From Calliopum simillimum (taxonomy: Eukaryota > Arthropoda > Insecta > Diptera > Lauxaniidae): 64,000 nucleotides of DNA. A program made the translations under genes and the position numbers. The stretch lies in assembly GCA_951812925.1 (NCBI GenBank), contig OX638370.1:83310004-83374003 (forward strand). Direction: 5' to 3'. The notes beneath the pieces are model-generated. The model was not told where the DNA came from, searched no databases, and was given only the letters and a program-made list of their open reading frames with translations. Below are positions 22,680-43,551 of this stretch, piece after piece (within the stretch, counting starts at the first letter, position 1; every line of letters begins with the position of its first letter).

Positions 22680-23460
22680 TTGGTTTTTAGGTTGGAATAT
22701 CTCAAAAACTATACACGATGGAGCGATTCCGATCGGATTCGCGTTTAGCATCACAAAACACATCGAATGTGTTTATTTTGATTTTTGTTTCATTGTAGTT
22801 TAAAAAAGTTTTTTTTTTATATGGGAAAATGGCCAAAGTAGAAAAAGGGTTATCTCAAAATTTAGTCGAGGAGTTACGAACGAAAATTTTTTTATACATC
22901 ATTTGAATGATAAGTAAACAGAATGTGAAAAAAAAATTTTAAGTGCTACGACGTTCGATTTAAAACGGGTTAAGGCACGCCTTGTTGGATGAGACTTAAC
23001 CCAAAGTTTCGTGTCCTTCTAATTTCTATTCTAGAAGCAGAATGGACTAATTTAAGCCTAAAATGAAAATTATCCATGGGGTCGATAAAATTGAAAAAAC
23101 CACAACAAACCAAAACCAAAATAGATGCGTTTGTCGCTGCATTCGAAATATTTTGAAAACGAAGGATAGTGCTAAGCGATGCATTTAGTAGAAAATAGCA
23201 AAACAATTTTGTGCGTCTTCTATACCTCAAAAACATTTTTGACCATTTAGGGTAGGATATCTCGGAAACTATACGTGATGGAGTGATTCCGAGACTGGAT
23301 TCGGATTCAGCAGCAAATAAGTACATCTATTTTGGTTTTGGTTTGTTGTGGTTTTTTTAAATGTACCGTTTTTGGGCCTCATTTCATAATTCCTTCCATG
23401 GATTATTTCCATTTCCAGCTTAAATTAGTCCATACCGCTTCTAGAATAGAAAGCCATCTT
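22680..23460. mobile_element. Foldback B with an extra direct repeat
   Basis: Arms 23020-23165 and 23310-23455 are inverted (shared: TTCTATTCTAGAAGC, GGACTAATTTAAG, CCACAACAAACCAAAACC, AAAATAGATG). The right-arm text 'ATATCTC..AAACTATAC..GATGGAG(C/T)GATTCCG' also occurs as a direct repeat at about 22690-22790. No protein. Confidence 0.7.
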
Positions 23461-23469
23461 GATTAATAG

Positions 23470-24217
23470 GGGAGAGTCACCAGATGTGGGACACCTCCGA
23501 GTACGAGACAATCGATTTATTCTATCATGCAAAATTAATAATACCAATCTGACTTCTATCGAATTGTCGTCATGATATGACCAAGTTTTTAAGCGAACAC
23601 CAAAGTGAAAAGATCTCATGCTTATTATATTTTCAACCCTAGCATCGTAATTCGACTGTGAATAGTTTTTTATGATCTCTTTCAAAGTGCTATGTTTTTG
23701 ATTTAGCCAATTGAATAAGGAAATTGTCATGCGTTAGCACTTAGTGCTCTATGTTTACTTTATGATATGATTTGGGTTTGTGCAAATATAAATGGCTAAA
23801 CATTCTTTTTTTGGCATTGCTGAAATAGTGTCATGTTCCAAATATGGGACACATCATGATCTGGGAATAAGACACTTTTTTCGACCGTAAATCGAGTGCA
23901 ACTGTCAAATATCGACATGTATGTAACGATATATGAATGAAGGTTTGTATTTACGCATTTTACTTCTTATTTTCTAATTTTCAATACATTTTTCTAGGTG
24001 TCCCATACCCGGATACAGATTTTTAAAGAGCGAAAAAACATGTATTTTGAAAATTGGCATATCTTTTTCATGTGTGACGAAAAAATCATCCGTGCTTCAG
24101 TAAAATGCTGCGTATATTTCTTACCTTTCGAACGATATATAAAACATCCGAAACGATTTAGCCAGTAACAAGTTGTGGTTCAAAAACAAAACCTGTCCCA
24201 TACCCGGTGACCCTCCC
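23470..24217. mobile_element. Non-autonomous element with GGGAGRGTCACC ends and GGGACA motif array
   Basis: Left end GGGAGAGTCACCAGATGTGG; right end inverted CCCATACCCGGTGACCCTCCC. Six motifs of the form CCGGGTATGGGACA: 23481-23495, 23497-23510, 23841-23852, 23861-23875 on plus, and 23999-24012, 24194-24207 on minus. Motifs on both sides therefore point inward. No clear target duplication. No transposase. Confidence 0.7.
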
Positions 24218-25885
24218 AAATATTTTCATTCATTTGATTCTTGAATACATGGACTTTGTACGAAATCAAATTACTGACTGTCTTGTCAAAGATGGTGTCT
24301 CTAAAGCATTTATTAGAATTGAACTTGCCTAGGGCGTTCGTAAATATTTTTTTAAAACATTTAATTAGAATGAGAACGTAAGTGGGATCGAGTTTACTCT
24401 GACCAAGTACTACAAGAAAGTATTGCACTAAACATTTATTTCCTGAATAAAGTTCAAGAAAATACAATTTCTGTTAAAACAAAGCAGTAAAATTAATTTA
24501 TCCGAGAATATTAAATTATTACCATATTTCAATACAATAAAATTGTTTTCTGTGTATTGACGTTAAGCGCTGCAAAAGTGAAGTGAAGGAATTTTAATAC
24601 AATTGCTTTTTTAGTATCCTTGAGGTATTACGTAAACAATTTCACAGGATCAGTCTTTAAAAATAAGGGAGTTGAAATTAAAGCGAAATATTAACTCACC
24701 ATTACTGATGCAGCAAAATAAAAATTGTTTTAAAATATTGCAGCTTATCAGACTTAAATGCACACATGCATACGAGCATGTGTATGGATGTGTGTGTGTA
24801 TATATCATATCTGATAAAAATCAACAGGGATAAAGTGTTAAAAAAACGCAAGTCGCTTGTTATTGCCATCATAACACGCAACACTGTTAATTGATACCAA
24901 TTAAGGAAGTTGTATAAAATAATATATAAAAGCCAATGTAAAGCCGTAAAATCAGCAGTTGAGGGGGGGGGGGGGGGGGGGGGTGTGGGCATGTGTGTTT
25001 CGTTGAAATGGGCTTGTTTGTAAAACGCATAAACATACATATATGAACATACATATGTATACAAACATACAAGTATAATTTTATATTTTTGTTAAGCCAA
25101 CTCATTATCACTTATTATCGCAGAAGCTTTTATGTTGAAGAGGAAAAATTATTAAATGTCTATTTTATTTTTTTTAGAAATGATGATGATTTTTCTCTTA
25201 CTTTGAGGGATTTTCAACAACAACTCTTGGTACCACTATTTGTATGGTATTAAAGTGTGTGTATGTATGAGTGAGTTTACTTATGCGTGTGTGTGTATTT
25301 GCATATGCACGGAAAAAGCTGTACGTACATATTTTATTTGAAAAAAAAAACTGAAAAAGTTTTAATTTGTTTACAAAACTCGGTTTTATAGGAATGCTTC
25401 CATATGATTTTTTTTTTTTTTTTTTGTATTTTTAACAAGCAAACTTATTTATTTAATTAGCGTCGTTAGTCGAAGGACTAACTAATTAGTCGGTGATATT
25501 TTTTTCGCTCTTTCGCTATTTTCCAAAATAAGCCACAATTATTTCTTCCTATTTTAATAGAATATGAAGTTTATGATATATTTTTGCAACAAATAAAAAC
25601 CAAAGGAAAGTATTTCTAGTTAAATGCTTTTATCGTGATAAAAGAAAAATATGTCGCTATCTAAATCGTGTCAACTATTTTTATCCATTTGATATACCTA
25701 TCTAAAAGTTTTATAATAAAAATAAATTGAAAAAACAAATGGATCAAGGATGTGGGAGCCAAAATGAAAAAGTTGAGAAATATCCACCTACAAAAGCCGC
25801 GATAATAATAAGCTAAGCCTCAATTAATAAGTAAGAGTTAATAGGGTAAACGTAGGCAGCTATATAGATTTCTGGCCTAGGCGAC
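24218..25885. other. Non-coding spacer
   Basis: Holds a 21-G run (24963-24983), TATA/CATACATA patches, and a small perfect hairpin GTTAGTC-GAAG-GACTAAC near 25466-25483. No gene seen. Confidence 0.5.
24963..24983 (+). repeat. Poly-G run (21 G)
   Basis: Uninterrupted G21. Can form G-quadruplex in principle; assembly length may be unreliable. Confidence 0.95.
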
Positions 25886-26560
25886 ACTAAGTGTTGCCAG
25901 GTGCAAACTGACATTTCCATTGGAAAGTTTGACGTTTTTTAGCATAAACGTACTCACAACGTTTTGATGTACAAGTGCTATTTGTTTTGTTTACAGTGAG
26001 TTAAGAAAATCAATTTTTCCATTGATAATTTAAGCGATTGATAAATTATGGGGTTTCCAATGAGAACAAACGTTTTTTACAACTAAGTGTTCATGCAAAA
26101 TCGAATGTATTAGAGTGGAACTAATGTGCAAGGATTCCTCTATCTCACAATATGCCACATGACGATCTTGCATTGTCAGTTCATGTACCGTATCGATGTT
26201 TTGTGGCACAACAACTGATTTTGGACGACCTTCACGTAATTCGTTTTTGAGCGAGCGTCGGCGACGATTGAATTCATTAAACCAGTTTTTCACAGTGCAA
26301 TAGGATGGTGCTTCATCGCCATACAAAGATTTAAGTTCATCGATGCACTCTTGTCGTGATAATCCACATCGAAAGTTGTGAAAAATGATCACACGAAAAT
26401 GTTCACGAGTTAATGCCATTTTTTTGCCAAATTGATTTTTTCAAGTATCTGATTTGATATATTTATGCGGAATTCTCCTCTGAATAGCGCAGCTCGTGTT
26501 AAATGAATTTCTTGCATTTTTAAGAAAGAATTTAGTTTTTTTAAGAATCACCCTAATGTG
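25885..26560 (-). mobile_element. Truncated mariner element (5' half)
   Basis: The ORF at 26030-26419 is the N-terminal part of a mariner transposase (next entry). The plus-strand text just beyond its break (25885-26010) carries features of a separate leader-like sequence, with GAAAATCAATTTTTCC resembling the minus-strand leader GAAAAAATCAATTTGGC upstream of the ATG, so two pieces may be joined head to head. No complete terminal repeats were found. Confidence 0.55.
26030..26419 (-). pseudogene. Mariner transposase, N-terminal domain only
   Basis: 129 residues from MALTREHFRVIIFHNFRCGL. It shows two helix-turn-helix units: the first with CIDELKSLYGDEAPSYCTVK and WFNEFNRRR, then the hinge GRP (EGRPKSVVVPQN) and the second with ISSTLIHSILHEHL. 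This is the mariner bipartite DNA-binding domain, about 120 residues. The DD(34)D catalytic domain (about 220 residues) is missing: the frame stops right after SHWKPHNLSIA. It could still bind mariner ends if made, but no evidence for expression. Confidence 0.9.
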
Positions 26561-26581
26561 CATTTAAGAATCACTCTAATA

Positions 26582-27240
26582 CGCATACACATACACTTGA
26601 TAAGTTATTGGTGAAAAAACACAAATAAGCTATTTAACAGTAAACAGGCTAATTAAAACTTTTTTAAATGTTAATTAATACATGGCGAGTATTTTCATTT
26701 TATTTAATCGCAAAAGTGATAAGAGTATTGTTTCACTTCACCAATAATATTTCCATTGTTTCATTTTACGTTTTATTTCAATTTCGAGTAATATACAATA
26801 CAATTCGTTTAAATTTTAATACTGCACAGTGTTTTTTTAAAAAAAAAAAAACAAAAAAAAACATTGAAAAAATCTCGTAATATTGAAAAAATAAATTTGC
26901 TTTTAAATACATAATATTATGATGCATCAGCGGTCCTGAATATGAAAAATAATTTTGGTTTTTAATTAAGATGTTCATTTTTTTTATATGTATTTTGAGT
27001 CGCTAAGCTCGATCTGCAATTTATTTGTCCATAATTTCAGTAATTTTGGAGATATTGGCCATTCCATTTCGTATTTTAATTTTCCACTTTGAATGGACAG
27101 TATCTTCCAAACTACAGAACTTACAGAAAAATAAATTGCAGATTCGGATTATGCGGCTCAAAATCCATATAAAGAGTTTAACAGTTTGAGTTTTAAAACA
27201 AAAAATTTTTCCATACACAGGGTGTGGAATGCATCAAATG
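26582..27240. other. Nothing recognised
   Basis: AT-rich spacer with 'GGAGATATTGGCC' type phrases as in the foldback families, but no pairing partner found nearby. Confidence 0.4.
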
Positions 27241-28127
27241 TTCTCTGAAATTAACCAAATGGAACAAGTCAAGCGTTGCTCCCAAAGCCAAATTTTTTTT
27301 TTTTGCCAAAATATGGCTTTGGAAATTAATTACAACAACAACAGCAAAAACAAAAAGTGTCGCTCAGGTCTGGTTTCGGAGATATAGCAATCGGAAGATC
27401 GGGATATAGCTTTTATGAAAACAAGTATAAGTTCTGAGTCCCTTGATGGATATTAAAAATTTTGGTGTCATATGAAAGGTATTATAACTAGCTACCAAAT
27501 TTGTGTACAAAAGTCTTAAATCCGAGTTTTCGGTTTCGATATATGGCGATTTTAAGATAATTTTGACCAGATTTTTTTAAAAAACACTATTTTTTTCCAA
27601 AAAATGTCTCATCAATCCATAATTTTAGTAACAAAATATGAAAAGCCAATATATTTTCTTTTGTTAACTATGCCATTTGTATCTGATTTTCTATATTTGT
27701 AAGGTTTTTCCAAAAAAAAAAAAAATAGTAGAATTAAAATTTGTACTTTTTTTTTGTAAGATGTCTTCACCTACAACATTATCATCATCATCGTTCTCTT
27801 CTTCATAGAAAACGACTTTATGCTATTCTTCCTCATATTTAAAAAAATCCTCCATTGGCTCAACTCCCTCTGCTTTTCACTTTTTAAAGAACATGAATTT
27901 TGCAATATATCCTTCGTAAAATCATTTTCTTCTTTTAAATACATGCAAAGCGTTTTTGAGATAACGCCACAGACCCTCAATCGTATTTGTGTGGTCATCA
28001 GTTACTGGATCTTTAAAAGAAATTAAGTGGTTCACCGTTAGGGGGTTAAGACCTTATTTTTGTAATCAGTTATATAACCTGACTGAATGATTTGCAAAAA
28101 TTTATAAAAAAGAAAGCGCCGCAGGCG

Positions 28128-28175
28128 AAAAATTGTTATTAAAAATTTCGCGCGAAATTTTTAATAACAATTTTT
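28128..28175. repeat. Perfect 48-bp palindrome
   Basis: Each half is 24 bp, centre at 28151/28152 (TTTCGC|GCGAAA); the left half begins AAAAATTGTTATTAAAAA. No mismatch and no spacer. It is preceded by GCGCCGCAGGCG. Confidence 0.97.
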
Positions 28176-28234
28176 CTCTTTTGTAATAAAAAGTAGTAGT
28201 AAACCTCACATTTTTGAATAAACATTTTCATTTT

Positions 28235-28680
28235 GTTGTGGTTGATAGTGGTGTTGTTGTTGTTAGTAGTAGTTTTGTTGTTTTGTTAGTGTTATTGATG
28301 TTGTTGTTGTTAGTAGTGTTGTTGTTGTTAGTGTTGTGTTTTTTGTTTTGTGAGTGTTGTTGTTGGTTGTATTGTTGGTGTTGTTCTTGTTGTTGTTGTT
28401 GTTGTTAGTGTTGTTTTTTGTTTTGTGAGTGTTGTTGTTGGTTGTATTGTTGCTGTTGTTGTGGATAGTGGTGTCATTGTATTTGTTAATGGTGATGTCG
28501 TTGTTGTAATTGTAACGACTCGAATGCCAGGCCAGATATTGTCGTCAAGGTTGCTATTCCTGGCCTCCCAATAGGATGGTCTCTCTGAGACATTGTTGTT
28601 GTTGTTAGTGGTTGTGGTGTTGTTGTTTTGTTAGCGCTGTTTTTGTTAGTGGTGGTGTTGTTGTTGTAATATTTGCTAAA
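28235..28680 (+). repeat. TTG satellite with a 75-bp tandem duplication
   Basis: Mostly TTG/TAG/TTT triplets. A unit with TTTTTTGTTTTGTGAGTGTT occurs at about 28337 and 28412. An unrelated insert with CCAGGCCAGATATTGTCG lies at about 28512-28590. Valine/leucine-rich frames here are artefacts of the repeat. Confidence 0.9.
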
Positions 28681-29174
28681 TTTCATGAAAATTTCTTTAG
28701 TTTAATTTTTGTTTTTCTACAAAAAATGCCCTAATGATGCAAATTCAGCTTTAAATGGAATACTTTATGAAGGAAAATAGATAAGGCTACCATATTTTGT
28801 TACCACAGCTATAGGTTATTAAGGTATTTTTTTAATTTATAATAGTTTTTAAAAAAAAAACTGGTCAAAATTTTCACAAAATCACCATATCTTGAAAACC
28901 ATAGCTTGTATTTAAAACTTTTTCAGAATAGTTTTGTAGCCAATTAAAATATCTTTCATATAACATCAATATTTTTGAAATCCATCAAGGAATTCAGAAC
29001 TTATATTGGTTTTTATAAAAGCTATATCCCGATCTTCCGATGACCATATCTCCAAAACCGAGTCCGAGCGACACTTTTTGATTAAACATTTTTTGTCAAA
29101 ATTATACCTTTAACAAGAAAAGCTTGGTTTAAACCAAATTGGGTTCTGGGAGCAACGCTTGACTTTAGCCAACC

Positions 29175-30540
29175 AAATTTTACGTAATGCTTATTTGCAT
29201 CAAAGAAAACATTTGTTTAATTATGAATTTTAATTCAAACGAATCATGAATCTATACATAAATACGCAAGACAAAAATTTGTCCTGCCTTTTTTACTATG
29301 TTAGAAATGGAGCACGACTTTGTATTATCCACCATTAGAAAGGTATTTGTGTGTAAATGTGCACAAAGTAAAAATTATTTTTATATTTTGCCATTAAGCA
29401 AGGTAAAATTAAAATGTAAATTTTTTAACATAAACAACGACAAAATACGCGGTCACAGAGCTGAAAAGAGGATACAGCACAAAGAGAAAGACAAAAAGCA
29501 GACTGACACTGACTTCAAGTTTTTTGTTTTCTTTTCGTTTCACATTTGTCATTGTACCAGGGATGATAAATGAGCTTTTTTATTTTGTACCAAATAGCAA
29601 AAAAAGTACTAAAACTGTCTAAAAAGTACAAAATTATTTAATACATTTGTGGACAAATTTCGACCATTGGGCGTTTCTAGTAAAGATAAATTTGGAATGG
29701 AATGGAAAAAAATCAACCAAAATTTCTTTCGGCCTTATGAAAGTAAGTGGCCACTGAAAAATATGATGATTTATGGTTATCTCGAAGAGTCGATAGGTGT
29801 GATGGAAGTGCGCACAAAATCGGTGTTCGGGATTTCATTTGTACTAGTTTAGTGGTATAAAATATGTAAACTCCGAAATCATAGCTGATCGTCTCCGCGA
29901 AATATCGCAAAAATACATATCCCACAAAAAATAAAAAAAAATAAATGATTTTCACAAATTTAACTGATTTTAATTTGCTTTTTAATGGAATAAAAAAAAA
30001 AAACTGAAAACAAAACGCAACAAACAAATATAAAGATAGTTATTTTTAATGTGTTTTGCGATGCTGAATCTGAATCCGGCTGAAGAATTGCTCAATCTTT
30101 TATGATTTTATCCTAACCAAAACAAACAAAAGACTGTTTTGGAAGCTAATGCTTCCTTATCGGACGTTTTGAGAGGCAGAGTCTGAACAGCGAAAACATG
30201 CAACGAAAAAGTGTAACGGATGTTTGCAACGAAAATGCGTCACACATATAAAAATAGAGACGTAATGTATACAAAGTACAGTATACAGTATATATGTATG
30301 TATACATATATATATGTTTATAAACATTGCGCGCACCAGCTCATGCTCTCTCTCTCTCTCTCTCTCTTTCTCACTTATTTTTCGAACGTAAGAGGGGCGC
30401 TCATATATATAGATATATACATTTCACATATGGATATCTCTTATGTTGACGTTCCCTTAATTCTTTACTACGTTGAGTACTCGGTTTTGGTGCAGGTTTA
30501 ATTACTAAAATTATGCGATTGCGAGTTAAAGATGCTGTTA
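29175..30540. other. Non-coding spacer
   Basis: Contains a (TC)n microsatellite at about 30348-30372 and TATA-rich patches. A phrase at 30045-30100 (GATGCTGAATCTGAATCCGG) resembles foldback D arm text. No gene seen. Confidence 0.45.
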
Positions 30541-30541
30541 G

Positions 30542-30745
30542 TATTGCATTCAAACATATCGGTACAAATACCAGCATAACAAAGGAAAAAGAGAAAATAT
30601 CATGAGCAATGAGCAATTCTGTGAAATGATGCGAAAAGCAAATACGGAACAAAAAGAACTATTACTTGAAGTTATTTGGCATCTTTTAAATCCCGATGAT
30701 CCACCTCTGCAATTGTTTCTCACAGGTGCAGCAGGCTGCGGAATA
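30542..30745 (+). pseudogene. Helitron-type PIF1 helicase fragment
   Basis: The open frame reads KRENIMSNEQFCEMMRKANT, EQKELLLEVIWHLLNPDDPP and LQLFLTGAAGCG, then leaves the family where the Walker A motif GAAGCGKT should continue (here GAAGCGIS). This is the start of the SF1B helicase domain of Helitron Rep-Hel proteins. About 65 residues remain out of well over 1000; no Rep domain, CTRR end or terminal hairpin was seen. Confidence 0.75.
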
Positions 30746-30849
30746 AGCATTAGCTTCCAATATCATCGGCCACTCCCCGAGTGCCACCTGCCGTTTTTTT
30801 GCTATTTTTTGAAGCCATATAACTAGAATATGGAACATTCATCCGTAGT

Positions 30850-31040
30850 AATTGAAGCTTTAATCTTTTCTTAAAAATCTAATTTAAATTATGTCGATAT
30901 CTTTATTTTCCTAGGGAATATCCTAACCTAAAAAGTTAAAAAAGTGCAAGAGACATGTTTTTTCATTATTTCAGTCTACGATATTTCAAAGAAAAATTAA
31001 GCTGTTGACATAATTCGATACGTCCAACATATAAGTTGGT
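30850..31040 (+). repeat. Dispersed 'GATATCTTT' repeat, copy 2
   Basis: Same order of text as 22430-22620 (AATTATGTCGATATCTTT, ATATCCTAACC, CAGTCTACGATATTTC). It lies in the presumed intron after membralin exon 10. Confidence 0.6.
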
Positions 31041-41548
<10,508 letters not shown>

Positions 41549-43038
41549 GCTGTAACGGCGGAGCGTTGCCGTCAAGCACTTATTCAAATCGATAAAGCGA
41601 CAGTCTTAACTCGACGCAAAAGAGATAAGAGAACAGTGTAGAGCGTCTTCACTACAACCTTTTGCGTTTTATGCTCTGACTAGACACACAAGGTCACTGA
41701 GTATGTTGGAACTGCGGAAGAATAAGCTGAAGTTAAAAGAAGATGTTGTTTTGCGTAGAAGGCAGCTGGGCAATGGAGTTCCGCAATTAAGCACTCGTTT
41801 TTGTTGTTGTAGTCGTTGCTAGAGTTGCTTTTCGTACGCTTTAATAACAATAAAATACTTTTTGATTTTATGCAAATTTATCAACTTTTTATGAACTGCA
41901 TGGTTATCTGGAAGAGAAGAGAATGAAATGAATTAGATAAGCCACTTTGATTTCTCGGCAGTCCATTTAGTGGCAAAGCAAGAGACGTCAACACAAATAC
42001 CAAATATTGACAAAATAATACTTTTAATAATTTTTATTTTTTTTTTTTTTGTTTTTTGTTTTTGTTTTTTTTTTTTTTTAGGTGGTCCAAAGAATTGCCC
42101 AATTGGATTTTTAATTTTTCGCATTTTGAGTTTGACGTCGTTGCATTTTTTGTCGATTAATCCCATTTTTACCATTTAAAGTTTAAAATTTAATGCATTG
42201 AAAAAAGTTCTTGTTTTGTAAAACACTTGAAATTTTCTGGATATCTTTGTCGTTTTGGTAGAAATTAATTTTATATTTCTATTTTTTTTTTTTTGTAGAA
42301 CACCAAAGAAAAAACTGAAATTGCTGAGCAAAATTTTCAGTTGTCTAATTTCTAATTTGACAGTTGTCGTTGTTGTTGTTTTTGTTGCTGTTTCTCCAGA
42401 ACGTACGTAGTTTAAGAAACTGTCAAATATTGTGACAGTCATATTAAACACAGCTACAGTACAGTGGTGGCAAATATATCATAACATCGACTAGAAGAAC
42501 TTTTTAAACACTTCCTTCTAGACCCATTATCGCGTTTTGTAGCCCCATTGTGTTTTTTGTCTCTTTCTTTTTTTCTCTCTTTTTCTCTTTTTTTTATTTG
42601 TTTGTGGTTTTTTTGACATTTAATTTATGAAATTCAATTCAATTTTGACGCAATTTTCGGTTGCCAGACGTACTGTTTTAAGCAATACATGTACTGTTTT
42701 TTAAAAAAAAGTACTGCTTTTTCAATAATGTACTGTTTTTTCTAAAATTTTGTGTTGCAAAATTTTGTACGCAAAATACAGCTTGACTGAATTTTTAATA
42801 AAAATAAAACATTTTGAGTGACACTGTATAACTTGTTGATCACTCTAACTTCACAATTGTCATTAAACTCGATTTTATAAAAAACATTGATATGGATTTG
42901 CTTTTTGACGTGTTCATTCAGTTTGAATGTTTTCTGAAGCTGTGCAAAAATAAAAGCGAGTTGATGCAAAATGGAAAGCCTAAATAGTGGTATATATCCG
43001 AACTTTGAAAAAGTATACAGTTTTAATTTTTATATAGG
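41549..43038. other. Membralin 5' region and upstream spacer
   Basis: 41549-41700 should hold the 5' untranslated region and promoter of membralin. Farther up are long T/A runs (42029-42080, 42283-42296), a CAA/TTG patch near 42370, and four GTACTGTTTT repeats at 42669-42742. No second gene is seen. Confidence 0.45.
41588..41593. promoter_or_regulatory. Possible DRE-like ATCGAT site upstream of membralin
   Basis: The palindrome ATCGAT, inside AATCGATAAA, lies 40 bp upstream of the membralin ATG. In flies this is the core of the DREF element found at housekeeping promoters. The motif is short and may be chance. No TATA box or clear initiator was identified in 41549-41700. Confidence 0.2.
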
Positions 43039-43551
43039 TACACTCACGGTCAAAAAAAACGCCGACAAGAACTTTTGCTACAAAAGTTGGTTCTCGCCTT
43101 TTTTTATGATTGTTAGTATGTAGTATGGCTAATAAGTAAAAATTGTTGTCAAATAATGCATTTACTTCATATCGTTGGCGTTAAAACAACGATATTTAAA
43201 AAAAAGGTTTTGACCGAAACCAAAAAATTGATATCGATAAAAAAGTTGGAAACTCAAAAATCCTAGTTTTGAGTAATGAGCATTTTTGTACTTATTTTAA
43301 CTTTTTCTCTTTTGTGCGAAAAGCTATATCCAATAAATTTAAGTTGTGACTTCAAAAATAGAGCCCAGGCCTTTAAATTTCAAGCTTGAGGTACCAAAAT
43401 TTGACACAAGATGGAACCAAATGTGTAGATTTCGAAAAACGCTGTCTCGTAAAAAGTTGGTAACTTGAGTTACCAACTTTAACGTTGGAGGTATCGATAT
43501 GATTGCATATAAACAGCAAAATTTAAGGAGTGTGGATATATTGCGTAAAAT

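Larger units (their letters stand above)
27241..29172. mobile_element. Foldback C (arms about 470 bp)
   Basis: 27241-27720 pairs with 28710-29172. Shared landmarks: GTCAAGCGTTGCTCCCA (outer), AAAAGTGTCGCTC, GGAGATAT, CGGAAGATCGGGATATAGCT, TTGATGGAT, ATGAAAG, TTGACCAG, GTAACAAAATATG. The arms share the phrases 'GGAGATATAG(C)..ATCGGAAGATC' and 'CATATGAAAGGTATT' with foldback A, so both belong to one wider family. The loop holds a perfect palindrome (28128-28175) and a long TTG satellite (28230-28690). Confidence 0.85.

Noticed and set aside
24963..24983. Poly-G tract as a functional G-quadruplex promoter
   Set aside because: No gene nearby; simple homopolymer with uncertain length.
28214..28574. 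Val/Cys-rich frames
   Set aside because: Translation of a TTG satellite.
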